Below, one piece after another: positions 26,009 to 38,100 of a DNA stretch of 64,000 nt (positions are counted from its first letter, which is position 1; each line of letters opens with the position of its first letter). A program made the position numbers and the translations under genes. The notes beneath the pieces were generated by a model. That model saw only the letters and a list, made by a program, of their open reading frames with translations, was not told the DNA's origin and ran no database searches. Source of the stretch: Saturnia japonica (taxonomy: Eukaryota > Arthropoda > Insecta > Lepidoptera > Saturniidae); the NCBI GenBank assembly GCA_033032175.1, contig CM065313.1, forward strand, positions 15,291,327 through 15,355,326, read 5' to 3'.

Positions 26009-26799
26009 TCCATCGTAATTAATTTATCCGAAATTTCTTTGCTGCTTCCGCCTGAAACAGATTAACAGTTGTTTCGTCTTTCTGCAACAAAGAACGTTTA
26101 TTATTAATTGTTATGATGAATTTGAAAATGTTAAATCTGAAACTAATCGAAGAAAAGAAGAAAAAAAAACTTAAATGTAGGAAAAGTAAAATTAGTAACT
26201 GAAACGATGTAAAAGAGATGAGGTCGAGTCCGTAGACCCAAACTTTATTAACCTATAAGGAATAAATGTTAAAAATGTCAAACAAATAATATTAAATAGT
26301 ACATTATTGCAAAGGCCGTGAAATAGGCAATTGAAAGTCGAGTATCACAAGTACGAGACAGGCAATTGCCATTTCCGCCGAGGCATATATAGTGCTTTTC
26401 TCAAACATGCATGGAAATATTGTCATTATTTTGGAAAAAAGAACACGCGAAGTATCGAATTTTCGGAAAAAGAAAATCAAATGCTGCAGGAGCGTTTATT
26501 GAATTTGGAACATTACAACGCTCCAGGAATGTTGTATGAAACGGCGTGTTGAAGTTATTAAGTACTCTTTGATTGGATATCTTTTATCATTCTTGACATG
26601 TCTGCAAAATCCATACTTCGCGTGTTCTTTTTTTCGAAAATAATGACAATATTTCCGTGCATGTTTGAGAAAAATTAATAAATTAAAAACTATATGTTGT
26701 AGATGAGACGTGAAATGATCACAATCGATTACACTGTTAACTGTTAATCTGATTCAGGCGGAAGTAGCAAAGAAATTTCGGGTAAATTAGTTACATGGA
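26009..26799. mobile_element. Foldback / MITE-like element with nested inverted repeats
   Basis: The outer arms at 26009-26071 and 26738-26799 are inverted copies with few mismatches ('gcttccgcctgaaacagatt' against the reverse complement of 'aatctgattcaggcggaag'). A second, inner pair at 26396-26455 and 26613-26673 carries 'gaacacgcgaagtat' and its complement. The region could fold into a long interrupted hairpin. A 73-codon frame inside (26331-26552) follows from the sequence and resembles no transposase. No clear target duplication is visible. Confidence 0.7.
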
Positions 26800-26839
26800 A
26801 TATATTCGGTATACCCTATGCACAGTGTCCACACTATTT

Positions 26840-26965
26840 CGTGGCGATCCTGTTTAGTCGTCAGAAGTCAACTGTAGTCCTACTCGGACTCAATTATAAA
26901 TAGCTATTGGTTGCAGTAGCCATTTAACATCAGGTGATCTACATGCCTATTTACAAAAAAAAAAA
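26840..26965 (+). repeat. LINE 3'-tail with poly-A
   Basis: 'catcaggtgatctacatgcc' then 'tatttac' and an A-run (26954-26964) is the typical 3' end of a widespread lepidopteran LINE family. It lies in the intron just upstream of the exon at 27008. Confidence 0.6.
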
Positions 26966-27007
26966 CAATACTTTATAAAATTTACATACAACATTTTCGT
27001 TAAACAG

Positions 27008-27240
27008 CTATGATGCGGCGTGGTTCTATGGCCATGACCGGCGGCGGCGAGCCTCTGATCGTCGTGGAGGAAAGCGGAGTCGAAGATGTTGACTCTTCCC
27101 CCAGAACATCGACACCAGCCCGCGGTTATTCTGTGGACCAGGAATCTCCGCCAGATCCATATCATCTGTCGCCCTGGCGTGACACTCGCAAACATTCGCT
27201 ACCAACACCACCATGCACATCTGGACCTACTGCTAGTCAG
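27008..27240 (+). CDS. Unidentified Ser/Arg/Pro-rich protein, exon a
   Basis: This is the first recognisable exon of the only clear host gene. The likely start is the ATG at 27010, but an AG at 27006-27007 after 'cattttcgttaaac' could be a splice acceptor, so further upstream exons are possible. The exon ends at a donor ('agtcag|gtatga', 27241) in phase 0 after 77 codons. The product is disordered in appearance: basophilic kinase motifs RRGS (residues 3-6) and RKHS (60-63), an acidic stretch (VVEESGVEDVD, 18-28) and many Ser-Pro/Thr-Pro pairs. I do not recognise the family. The frame joins cleanly to three further exons. Confidence 0.75.
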
Positions 27241-27821
27241 GTATGATCATTACTGATGATACTCTTAGGGCGGCAATACACGGGCAGCTCTAGAATTTAA
27301 GTAATTGAACAACTTACATGGACCACCCGAATAGTCGTTTTCAACCAATGGAGTAGTTGACAGTTTAACTACATTTGCAATATATATTTTGAGAAAGAAA
27401 TACTGTAATCCTAAATTTTATTATTCCAACTAAGTTCTTGTGCACTTGCGCATCACCATTACACACGTCGTCCATTTTGAACACACAATGAACAACAAAA
27501 CAAGTGGTAGACTCGACTTCGGGTGGAAACGTGAAGAGTGAAGGGGATAAGTACGCTAAAGCAGTCGACAGCTGGAGAAGTCAGGATATGTCTTGTAACT
27601 GCTTTACCGCGAGATTCGATATGCCACTGAGCGGTCTCAACTACTTAAGCGATTAAAACATTCTATTGAGTAGAAGATTTTAGTTTGATATGTTATCGCA
27701 TCTTCAAGCGGTTGGTTATGACTGTTTCAAGGCTTCATAAAGGGGCACATGTATGGCCGCCCTGGATCTCTCTTTGCTTAGCAACGCTCAACTCGATTTG
27801 ATGTGCTATTTTTATAAACAG
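27241..27821 (+). other. Intron 1 of the unidentified gene
   Basis: Starts GTATGA and ends 'tttataaacag'. No exon-like segment recognised inside. Confidence 0.7.
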
Positions 27822-27925
27822 GTGCGACGGCTTTCGGAGCGAGGAGAAGGCGCCGCTCGTGAAGCTCGTGAAGCAGCTTTTTTGGCAACTCTCAGCCAAG
27901 CGCCACCACAGCCTGGTGGTAGAAG
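27822..27925 (+). CDS. Unidentified Ser/Arg/Pro-rich protein, exon b
   Basis: Acceptor 'tttttataaacag' (AG 27820-27821) and donor 'agaag|gtagat' (27926) bound a 104-bp exon entering in phase 0 and leaving with two bases of an arginine codon. It encodes residues 78-111 plus a split codon: RRLS (79-82), an Ala/Arg/Glu-rich stretch likely to be helical (about 85-97), then Pro/Gly-rich sequence. Confidence 0.8.
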
Positions 27926-28004
27926 GTAGATACATACATGTTACTGATTTTAAAATAAATCACTTTTATTTCTACATGCCTAAATTATAATATACTTTTC
28001 ACAG

Positions 28005-28120
28005 ACATTCCGTAGTAACAATATCTCGAGTGCCACAAGCTTTATTTGGACGCGGGCGTCGAGAATCAATCGCTGCGTTCCCAGCATTAGCAAGACGCAG
28101 AGATTCCGGATCTAAAAAAT
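28005..28120 (+). CDS. Unidentified Ser/Arg/Pro-rich protein, exon c
   Basis: Acceptor 'atacttttcacag' (AG 28003-28004) and donor 'aaaaaat|gtaagt' (28121) are both strong. The first base completes the arginine codon begun in exon b. The exon encodes residues 112-150 and the first base of a cysteine codon. It holds three RRxS motifs: RRHS (111-114), RRES (130-133) and RRDS (143-146), separated by a hydrophobic 'VVTISRVPQALFG' segment. Confidence 0.82.
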
Positions 28121-28629
28121 GTAAGTTATGAACTAATTTCCTTTCGCTTTACATTATGCATGATTATTAAATAATAAGAACAATGAAGGACTGGCAATAA
28201 AAAAAAAGTTTAAAATTATTAAATACAATACAATAGAGCATAATATATTCAGTGAAAGGAACTTCGTTCCTAGTGGGTGTCCCACGACATGTCTCGTTTA
28301 AATCAGCTGGACTCTAACTATCGACCACTCGTACTGTACATGCAAAAGTGCGTAGAAGCCTGATCGTCACACCGCTAGACCAATTCGACGACGATTAGAA
28401 ACGTGAAAATCAGGACTTGCATTAACCGTGTGTATTCTATCTCATTCTCGCGCAGGCTAAATCCTATAGATGTATGTGTTTGTCTCTTTTTAGTATTTGT
28501 TGAACACTTTTCCCATGTAGCTCCTATCCCGCGATAAGGAACTTCGTTTCAAAACCAATAAGCTAATATTTTTTTCATTTATTTTATTCTTATATACATA
28601 TAGTATGCTTTAAAGTTTTACTTTTCCAG
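28121..28629 (+). other. Intron 3 of the unidentified gene, with a SINE
   Basis: GTAAGT donor and 'cttttccag' acceptor. A tRNA-like SINE on the minus strand occupies about half of it (28237-28493). Confidence 0.8.
28237..28493 (-). repeat. tRNA-like SINE, copy 3 (most complete)
   Basis: Read on the minus strand it begins 'aaaaagagacaaacacatac', has an A-box-like 'tggtctagcggtg', a decayed B-box-like 'agttagagtcc', and then a 3' block with the near-palindrome 'aggaacgaagttcct'. The 3' block also occurs alone at 7886-7945. Confidence 0.6.
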
Positions 28630-29510
28630 GTCCTCCAGCAACTGACACGCTCGGCAGTACACATAACCTTCAGCTAGACATAATGGACGATATCGTTCAA
28701 GCACGTAAAGTACGTATGCGTCTTTGGAATACTTCAAATGAGCGAGTGTGTGAAGTGCAACCACTGGACGAGCGCTCTCCTATCAGCGGTTCTGTGAGGT
28801 ACACCAACCGTGGTCGTAGACATTCAGATTTTGTGGGTTCACCTCTGCCTCCAATTCCAGCAAGACGGCGCGCTTCAGAAATGCCTCCACCGCCACCCAT
28901 ACCGCCGCGGAGCAATGTCGGCGTCGTCTGCACCGACACCGATCTTCATCTTATGTTAAACGCACTTACGTCATCAGCCACGGAAATAGATCTCTGTGGT
29001 AAACCTGAACGTACAATAAGACGCCTCGCCGATATGCGCTCTAGCAGTTTCGATGCCACATCGTTTCGTGACAAACCAACAGATTCGGGAACAACCTGGT
29101 TCACGCGTAGACACCAGACTCTAGCAACAAAAAAGAAAGAAAATGAACCCAAAAAGGGGAAGGTTACTTTTGCTGTTGACTCGAAGCAGGCACCTGGAGA
29201 TGTTGCGACGGTCGTTTGGGATAAATCGGGGTCGGTGGTCGATGCCAGCGCACTTGGAAGTGCTATTGAAGTGTTCCTTAGGAAAAGCAGCACCGTTGAA
29301 CCTGGACCTTCAACATCTGGAGTACCCCAAATTAAAGATACTGCAACCAAAATTAACGAAGCTTCAGCAAAATTACGGGATATACCTGGGCCCAGTCGGT
29401 CAGGTCGTAGCGATGGAGAACGCTGGTATATGAAACCGGAGGAAGAGGAAGCGGCAGAAGGCGGTTGTGACGCTACTCTCTGCACGTCCTTAAAGGATCT
29501 TTTCGTGTAG
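28630..29510 (+). CDS. Unidentified Ser/Arg/Pro-rich protein, last exon
   Basis: The acceptor 'cttttccag' (AG 28628-28629) joins to exon c through a split cysteine codon, and the frame runs to TAG at 29508-29510, giving 443 residues from the ATG at 27010. Visible features, numbered on that protein: a possibly helical charged segment (DDIVQARKVRMRLWN, 170-184), RRHS (213-216), RRAS (230-233), two SH3-ligand-like proline stretches (PLPPIPAR about 222-229, PPPPPIPPR about 236-244), and a C-terminal '...KDLFV' compatible with a class II PDZ ligand. No enzyme or membrane domain is visible. This suggests a phospho-regulated adaptor or scaffold, as inference only. Opposite-strand frames here are shadows. 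Confidence 0.82.
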
Positions 29511-30025
29511 ACTCGACCGGTGTGTTTAATACTCTTGTAAATTACCTTTATTTGTGGAACACAAATGCGTTTCGCAGACTATACGGTCCGAGGCGTCTGT
29601 TGTACTGTATGAATCTTTCAATGTGATAGTTGGCCCGCGGGTGTCGATCGTGCTAACTCGACCCACGACCGGCGCCCACGCAGCGTAAAATTATTTTTAG
29701 GATAAAAGTCTATTTTCATTGTAAATTTTTTGATATTAGCGATCAAGAATATTGACTTTATTGTTAGATAGTGAAATTATATTTGTGAAAGACGGACGCG
29801 CGTTTTCCATACCGAGTACGGTTATTCCCCCGCGCGCCCGCCCCCCATCCGTCTCGTTCAATAATCTGTGTCTTGTAATCCAGTGTTACCATTAAACAAT
29901 TAAATCTTAATCGTATTAATATAGCAGAAAATTGTGGAAGAGACTTCGGGAGAAACGTACGCTTAATAGACAAGGGCGACACTCTGTCGTCTTTAATCAA
30001 TAAAGTTTTTATCGATGTTATTATG
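29511..30025 (+). other. 3'UTR of the unidentified gene
   Basis: The untranslated region after the TAG contains a GC-rich patch around 29625-29690 and ends near an AATAAA. Confidence 0.6.
29999..30004 (+). terminator. Polyadenylation signal AATAAA
   Basis: AATAAA lies about 490 bases after the stop codon and is followed by T-rich sequence ('gtttttatcg'), matching a canonical poly-A site. Confidence 0.65.
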
Positions 30026-31949
30026 TAGTTTTTTCTTAATTATACTTTACTTTAAATATTGAAGAACATTCATCTTCTATACCAAATAGGAAAAACAGAT
30101 TATCCTAATATAGTTTTAAAATATTGTAACAAAATTTATAAATAGTATCTGCCTATTAAATAAAAAATACAATACATTTCATAAATACTGATTTACATTT
30201 TATTATTCATATTACATTATTATATCTACGTCACTCCATGTTAATTTATCAATAGAAACAGGTAAAAATTTGAATTGAATTCAAGCACTTTTCAACCTTG
30301 GCATAAATCAAAATCCAAATTTATATAAAATACTCAAGACTCGACACGAAATTCTAATTTCTGAAAACAAAGTGCAACGCAAGTTAAAAAAGCAATATCG
30401 CTCTAAATTGAACACGAGTGTCGACGGTGAATAAATCTCTAAACAAAGAAGCCGGGTAAAGTTATAAGTGACATAGAAATCAATTTTGTTCAACTTTAGC
30501 CGGATAACTTTTTCGATTATTTGGCCAGCTGAAGGTGAGTTTTAGAATAACAACTTATACAGTTGGATATAGTTTCATAGTTTGTTATCTGTATTTTATA
30601 TGAAATCGCTTTATATTTTACTTTTTCCTGAGTTTATTGCTAACTACACATTCTTGCAATGTTCTTTAACGTTGAAACTGAAATTCTAAAAGCTTAGTTT
30701 CTGAAACATATATTTAGGTCACTAAAATAATATAAAAAAATCAATCAAAAACAGAAATACTCCATTCAATTTAGGCCTTAAAAAGGCACTTATGAACGTA
30801 AAAACTCTACTACTGGTTAGAAAATAAACCCAATCATCAAAATGAGCCAACAAGAAACTCAATCGAGTTTATTTTTTCAACTGTACAAGTAATATTTACA
30901 GTTAATAATCATATTAATTATTAAGTGGATACACAGAGAGGAAGTCACTTTCAAACATCACTATCACGTAATGCTTGACATAGTTCTAAAATAATTTTCC
31001 GACAAATCAGTAATGTGCTTCGTGATCTTATTATTAAACGCCTTGCACGCTATGCGTATTGAAATATTTACTTCATTCGTAGGAATATCAATTATCCTAT
31101 TTATTTTAGTAACTATTTAAACAATTCGATAGGCATTTTACATTAGGCCAATAGTAAACAAAAACATAGTTAACAATAATAAACAATCAGATTTATTTTG
31201 CCTTAAAAACAGTTTAAATCACATTGAACTCATGTCAGTTAATATATTTATATATACTCAATATGGTTCAATCTATTTTATTAAATTGTGGACTACTTAC
31301 TATTATTATAGCATTTTTTAATTTGATAAATTGAGTCAACTTTCACGTCATAAAACATGAAGAAAACATGTTAATTTTGTACTCATGTTTATTACGACAG
31401 GTAATTTAAAATAATATAATTTAAAGATTAAGCGAAAGTGCCCATACTTCCATTGTCGTTACAAATTTTAATAAACCACTCTAAAGTTATAATTTTGTAC
31501 TTTAACAATGTAGATACAAATGCAATTATTCAAGAAATTAAGTTTAGTCTCAAGTTCGCTTCAAAACGGTGCTTCTCACACAATTAACAATATAACTATG
31601 CAGGTAACCGCTCCCTTTGAAACTCTCGACTGAATAGTATTTCATACAAATAATCAAACTAGACACAGAGGATTTGCTAGCAACTTGTATTACATTGAAT
31701 TTGCTACACAAATCGAGTAGGTAACTATTGACAGTCTTTGGAATGCAAACAGACTTTGAGTTATCAAGATGTGACCCAGAATTCATCCCAAGGTATTGTT
31801 TGGAAAGTGCATTTTAAGATAAAGGACCATCGACCAAAAAGAGAAATTTCTTTGTGGGTTTCTCTACACTTGTGGCAGTCCATCTGGTGGAATACCTCGC
31901 CTGCACCCTACAGAAGATCGCAGTTAAATAACCTTGTATTATGCTTCTA
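30026..31949. other. AT-rich DNA, no gene recognised
   Basis: Only short, unrelated frames. No repeat recognised. Confidence 0.4.
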
Positions 31950-32100
31950 TGGTTAGTAGGGTTTCCAGAGCTCCTTGGGATAGTGGGGTTTAAGGTCGGT
32001 AACGCGCTTGTGACGATTCAAGTGTCCATAGGCTACGGTAGTCGCTTACCATCAAGCGAGCCTTATGTTGTTTGCCACCTTTGTTGTATAAAAAGGAAGA
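31950..32100 (+). repeat. LINE 3'-tail
   Basis: 'ggtcggtaacgcgcttgtga', 'gtccataggctacggtagtc' and 'cttaccatcaagcgagcc', ending 'gtataaaaaggaag', are the standard layout of an abundant lepidopteran LINE 3' end. Confidence 0.65.
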
Positions 32101-32261
32101 TTTCATGATCTTGCATAGTTATGCATTGCATACTACCCGTCGGAAATATCTAAGCACCTCGAAAGAATGAGAAACACAACGCTATGGTCGAAAAAAAAAG
32201 TAGGCTTGTGTAGAAAAAATATCAGTCATATTAGGTGTTGTATGTTGTTGTGTGTTAGGTG

Positions 32262-32630
32262 AGCCCTAAGGAAGAATTTTTGGAAATTCAGCCTCAAAAT
32301 TGAAAATTAATGAAAATGCGGAATTTTTGAAGATAGATCTATGAAAATTGGTATTTAGCAATTCAGTTATATATTTTTGAAGTGAAAACATTTTTAGTGC
32401 TGTTGTGATTTGAAACGTGATGTAACGAAAATGCGACTCTAAAAAGAGACAAACACATATATCTATAAGGTTTAGCATGCATTATACACGGTTAATGCAA
32501 TACCTGATTTTCACTAGTATAATCATCGTCGAATGGCCTAGCGGTGTGACGACTATACTTGTAGACCCTGTTGTATGTACTACGACAGGTTGATAGTTCG
32601 ATTCCCGTTAAAATAAGATTTAAAATAAAA
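32262..32630 (+). repeat. Composite: dispersed repeat plus tRNA-like SINE, copy 2
   Basis: The first part (32262-32400) matches 23930-24080. From 32433 the tRNA-like SINE begins ('ctctaaaaagagacaaacac'), with A-box-like 'tggcctagcggtg' (32534) and B-box-like 'agttcgattcccg' (about 32595), the best-preserved pair of the three copies. Confidence 0.6.
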
Positions 32631-33239
32631 TTATTTTAAGACATTTATGTTTTCTGAATGTTTCACTTCTACCTCGTGTATTTTTATTTATTTTCTTATT
32701 TTGAGAGGTCATATATGAACTTAGCCGATCACTAAGGACGTCAGTAGCGACTAGGAAAAATTTAAAAACAAAATAAGAAAGAATAAAAGAATAGCGTAAA
32801 CACACAAATGTGGCAGTAAAATAACAATTATAAATGATGCCCAATGTGCCACAGTAGACAGTAAGTAAACAATATGGCGCAAAAGCACACTGTGAAATAT
32901 CTTCGAACTTTAAAGCACAGGTGTTCACAGTTTACTTGATATTGGCCCGGAGAATCCTTCTATATTTACATAGGTGTTGCTCGTTGTGTACTTTAGAAAC
33001 TCTCATATGACTACTCATGCCAATATAACACGCTCGGGTCGTTATTAAGCGTCCCTGCGGGCTGTCGACGCTGATATTAAGTAATATGGTAACTTAGTTT
33101 GTCGGGCCACGTCATTTTCTTATAATGAATTTAATAATATAGAAAACTTATTCATGTAACTTACAAATAGGGAAATTGAAGCACTGAATATTTTTGCTTA
33201 TTTATGTAAAATGAATTCAGACGAAATTTACATATTTAC

Positions 33240-33725
33240 CATAGACTAGCGACCAGCCCCAGCTTCGCACGGGTGCAATTTACAAAGTGGTGTATTTTAT
33301 GTTTAAAAAAAGCATTATTTAGAGTTTGTAACCTCAGTATTTATAGTTCATAACTTTATAGTCACGAAAAGTGCGCTTATCTCGCAACACGCTACGGCGT
33401 AATTCATCATAAATGCGAAGTGCAGTCCGACCGTTTCGCTGCGAGTGAATTCTTTGGGTGCGTGTAATTTTTATTCCATGATATCTCCTACGGTAAAGTT
33501 ATATAATGTAAAAGACAATTTTAATCTACAATAAATGGCCAAGTTAATTAACATATTTAACTATATAAAGATTAAAACAGATTTGGAGAAAATAGTCTCG
33601 CAAATACCCTAATATTTTTAATTATTATGTTGATGAGAAAATGACCTTAGGAAATGGACATAATATGTCATCGCGGACTTTTCTCTAGGCTTTTTGAAGA
33701 AATACAATACTTTAGTACATTATTT
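33240..33725. repeat. Dispersed lepidopteran-type repeat, copy 3 (divergent)
   Basis: Starts 'gaccagccccagcttcgcac' then 'gggtgcaat'. Later it shares 'gtcatcgcggacttttctc' with the 'tatcgcgaactttttt' block of the 15.6-kb copy. Confidence 0.5.
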
Positions 33726-36700
33726 TGATGTACTTATCTCTTAAGTTTTAGCCAGCGTAAGCCATGTAATCGTCCGAAAATCGATTTACTGACGACTTGA
33801 CTACAAAACATTATATTTTCTCTACTATACAAAAACATAATAGGAATGTATTGTATAAACAAACCTTCAGCTAAAAAATCTCTAAATGACACTGAAAACC
33901 GTATAAAATATCCGTTGCATGGTTTAGAAGAAGTAAGCGGACAAACAGACAGACGAGAATAGCAACTTTCTTTCATACTAGGTATTAATGATGATATTGA
34001 TTGATTGATGAGAATAATTGATATATTGATTAAATTGCGATCTAAAATTATTAGTTTCGTTTAATATTTTTAAATGGTGCGAATGATCCGTGTAGTTTTG
34101 TTAAAATAACAAATAAATTACATTTATACTTATTTAAGCTTAAGACAGGCCAAACTATCATTTACACAAAATTCTAAGAACCACAAGTATCGTATTTGGA
34201 ACACCGAATTTCAATTGATACTTTTTTAATATGAAATGAAAGAAAAACCATACTGTAAAGGTTTTCTGTACAGAATTAACTCTATTAAATCTTGTAAAAA
34301 CTGTAAAAGATTTCTACTACACAATAAAAAGTAGTTAACTCGCAAAATTCCATCTTTTTTTTTAATAATAAAAATTATAGGTACTTTATACATAAAAATA
34401 ACATCCGTGACTTGGCGACATAAAGGGAGTCGATGCAACAGGTTTCTCAATGTTTACCGAATCATCCGAATTCATCCTCCAATACCGCGGACTGAATGTC
34501 AAAGATTGTTGAGAACTGAAACGTATTCCACTAAGTAAACACAAATGCTATCAGAAAAGGGTTATATATAGATTATTTGTCGTTACTTTTGCTGTGTATT
34601 CTGTAATATAACACAGTACTTAATGTGTAATGTATATACAATATTATGTGTTGATTAATCTAACTGTTATTTATATTGTTTTTAGCTGTTTATTTTTATG
34701 GTTATAAATATAGCCATGCGTCTTTAGCATCGATGGATGGAATTTTTGGAGGATGACATTATAACTTGTTTGATTCATTTATTCGGGATGCTTAAATAAT
34801 AAGTGTTTAAACTTGTGTTTAGCAGTTTTATCATTATGTCATTGTTCCAGATTTACTTAAACTATACATATCATAAGTAGAATTCTAACTTTATTTTCAC
34901 ATGCATCACCTATTTATATACAATAAAAAACATGAAGATAATTTTTTTTCTCACAAACCAATTTCAAACGAATCCAAGCAAACATCACCTGTGCTACACA
35001 CAATTCTTGGATTTACGACATTTTTACAACTCACCCTTAAAAATTCTGTTTTAAACACGAAAGAAAAAACATAAAACGTTCCGGCATTTCCGATAAACAC
35101 CATTCATGTAAACGAAAAAGACCTGTCGTAATAGAAATAAAAAGTTTACGATCGGGCTTTATATCTGCGAACCACACAAACGTAGACTCTACAATCACGT
35201 CAAAAATTATGTGGTAGTTGGATACTAGGGATCGTTTTAAAAATTAGCTTATCAAGATATTTAGCAAACAGTTCAAAATTGCTTGTTGTTTAGTAAGTTA
35301 TTAGTTAGGGCTAAGTTTTGAGTAGAGATTAGTTCAGCAGCGAGCCTGAAAAGAAGTGAACAAGTAAGATATTAAATCTTTCTCATGGTAAGAGGAGAAC
35401 TTCAAATTACTTCAAAAAATGGTTGCGGGCGCTTCCCAAGCCATAATGTCGAGGATATTTTTTAAGAAATAAAAAACGTGACGTATTTATTTCTTGGATG
35501 ACAATCTCAAGTAGGTATGGTTATCTAATACTAAGCATACTTTTATAAATATAACTATAACTCAATTATAATCTGTTTCAAAAGTCCATCCAGTTTAAGA
35601 TAGAATCCACGAACTCTCGGCTGAAATGTATAATTTATTACCACTCCACTATAAAGCGTCACTAGACACCATGAGAAATAACTGAAGCTAGCATCAATTA
35701 AAAACTAAAAAGAAAAAATTTGGTTGAGTTCCTGAGAAATACGATAATGACATAAGTAACTCAAGTAATAATAATTAGTTAAAATACGTAAGTATATAAT
35801 CAGTAGCAAGGTTTAGGTACGAAACTTTAATAACAAATTAATGGGTTATTAGAAGGACATTTTAGACGCTAGAGCCTGCCCAAAATGCGCACTATACACC
35901 TGGCTAAACAACAAACATTTAATAGTGGTAGTGAAGTAGTAGGGTTCTTCTGCCTGACGATATTGCAGCCACATGATAAAATCCGTACCATTAGAGGGCC
36001 ACTTTATAGCTTACCGCATAAAATTTTTGAATACGTATATTTTTGTCCTGTGATATTGGCATTTTCACTGTAGTTGGTTTATAAACCGCTATTTTATTTA
36101 TTCATTTATATTTATTATAAGAAAACTATACTATTGAAAACGCCATTATGGTTTAATTGAGGAGAGACCATGTTCTCATCAACACGGCACAAGATGAAAG
36201 ACAAAGAAGTTAAAACCTTTAAAACCCATCCGATCCCCCTTAGGCCTTACATCAGATTTCAGCAATTCATCCACACAGGTATTTTGTAATGCATTTAATA
36301 TTGAAGGTAGCATACATATATTTCCGCACCCAAAACACAGTAGTTGTTGCTATGATCTACTACTCGTGATATTCTTATCTCCATGCGATAGTCTGTTAAC
36401 TGTAATGTACTTACTATTAAGCCTTACAATATACTTAATACAACTACAATGTCCTGGCTTAGCTGATATTTAAATAAACTGTCTCCGCAATTATTACACA
36501 GTTCAACGTGGACCACGTTATAGATCTAAATATTAGCGGCAAATTTCTTCCGTGCGTCGCCTAGCTCTTTTATCTAAATAATAAAATACTTAACTTTCAA
36601 GGACTCTCAAGGCATAAAACTCCAAACAAGTACTTACGTTAAGCCCAGTCGGGCTTTATATTTCAAACTAGAACACAATGTAGTCCTCTTCTAAACCACA

Positions 36701-37205
36701 TTTATTTACTAAAATCATGTTAACTTAACTTTTATTCTAATAAAATTTATACTATACTTTTAAAAAGTCACAGATGTTACGTTTAACTTTTTAATTAAAT
36801 ATTTTTTTATATATAATTAGTACATCGCGACAGTAAAAAAATTAACACAAGAAAAACATACCTACTGTAAAAAACGAACTAAGTCTCGATTGAGATGATT
36901 TGTCTATAAAAATTGTGAAATCTCATAAACAGCAAGTGTAGGAGGTGGATACAAAAAAACAGTTTTGGCTAAAACCTGGCCTATATTTTACTCGTTAAAA
37001 ACCATTCTTTAGAATCTACTGTACATAAATATATTAGCCTAAAACATTTCAATTAATAACAAGTTAATAAGTTTAACATTTTCTTATCACATGTCGTGGA
37101 ATTTTATATGACCTATGCCATTGAAAATATTGTTGGATTCATTGTTACTGTTACGTACCTCTGTTTTCTTGAGCTTGAACTTATAGCCACATCGGCCAAG
37201 TCATA
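33726..37205. other. Unassigned DNA
   Basis: No gene, RNA gene or repeat recognised. Frames such as 35885-36073 show no family resemblance. Confidence 0.4.
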
Positions 37206-37600
37206 TACAATTTCACAAAATATAATAAGAAAAACCAACCTTAACCTTTGTCTTGTCATTAATAAAATGTTTTAGGCTTATAATGTTATAGGCATCGTCG
37301 TTCTTATGAGAAATTAGGAGGTCAGCACAAGAACCAAAATCACCGACTAATCGGAAGACGCAACGTAGGAGACAACAGGAAAAACTACTACAAGGTGGAC
37401 CGATTGAATTTATATTTAAGTACGACACTATAATTTCTTAATTTATAAGAAATTTAAATACCGTTTCACAAAATAAAAACCTTTTATTCCTATTGATTTT
37501 TTAACCAATTGATAAAAATTACGGAGGTTAGGTAATCGATTCGAATGCATTTTTTTTTCATGTAGTACAGATACCTTAGCATACGCGCATGGGCTCGATA

Positions 37601-38100
37601 TTACTTGATGGTAAGTAAAGATGAGCCCGACGATGAATCGAGTTGACCTATTAAATACCTATTTACTCTTCGCTTGAAGACTCTCAAGTTATAGGTAGAC
37701 GGGAAAACAGATGCCGGGAGTGAATTCCACTCCTTTGCCGTTCGCATAATGAACGACGAAGCGAATCGCTTCATATGAATCGAGGGAATTTCCACAACAT
37801 AAGGGGGGAAACCATCACGGCATCAAGTTGTCTTATGGTGGAACGGGTTGGGCGGAATTAACTCTTGCAATTCCTGTGCACACTCTCCAAAGTGTAGTCT
37901 GTAAAACACCAATGGAGTCGAGAGCGGCTAATTGATATTTGGCTGATCCATCCCAAAGGTGATAGCAGTATTCCACACGTGACAGTACCTGTGTTTGATA
38001 TAGGCTAAGAAGCTGGTTTGGTGTGAAATATCGCCTTACCTTGATGAGGATCCCCGATGTCTTGACAGCTGTTCTCGCCTTTATCACGATCGAATGCCCA
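37601..38100 (-). pseudogene. LINE reverse transcriptase C-terminus, copy A
   Basis: Two minus-strand frames encode pieces of a reverse transcriptase C-terminal region: 'LSRVEYCYHLWDGSAKYQLA' (37833-38087) and 'AKEWNSLPASVFPSTYNLRV' (37601-37795). The usual stretch between them is missing, so there is an internal deletion. The clade is uncertain (CR1/jockey group). The same broken fragment exists in copy B. Confidence 0.65.

Noticed and set aside
27260..27680. hAT-type MITE in intron 1
   Set aside because: Start 'ggcggcaatacacgggcagc' looks like a transposon end, but I could not find a matching inverted end or target duplication.
28697..29485. Minus-strand frames of 80 and 179 codons
   Set aside because: They lie opposite a plus-strand exon with good splice sites and a polyadenylation signal; shadows of it.
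32530..32610. tRNA gene
   Set aside because: A- and B-box-like motifs exist but there is no cloverleaf, acceptor stem or anticodon stem; it belongs to a SINE family.
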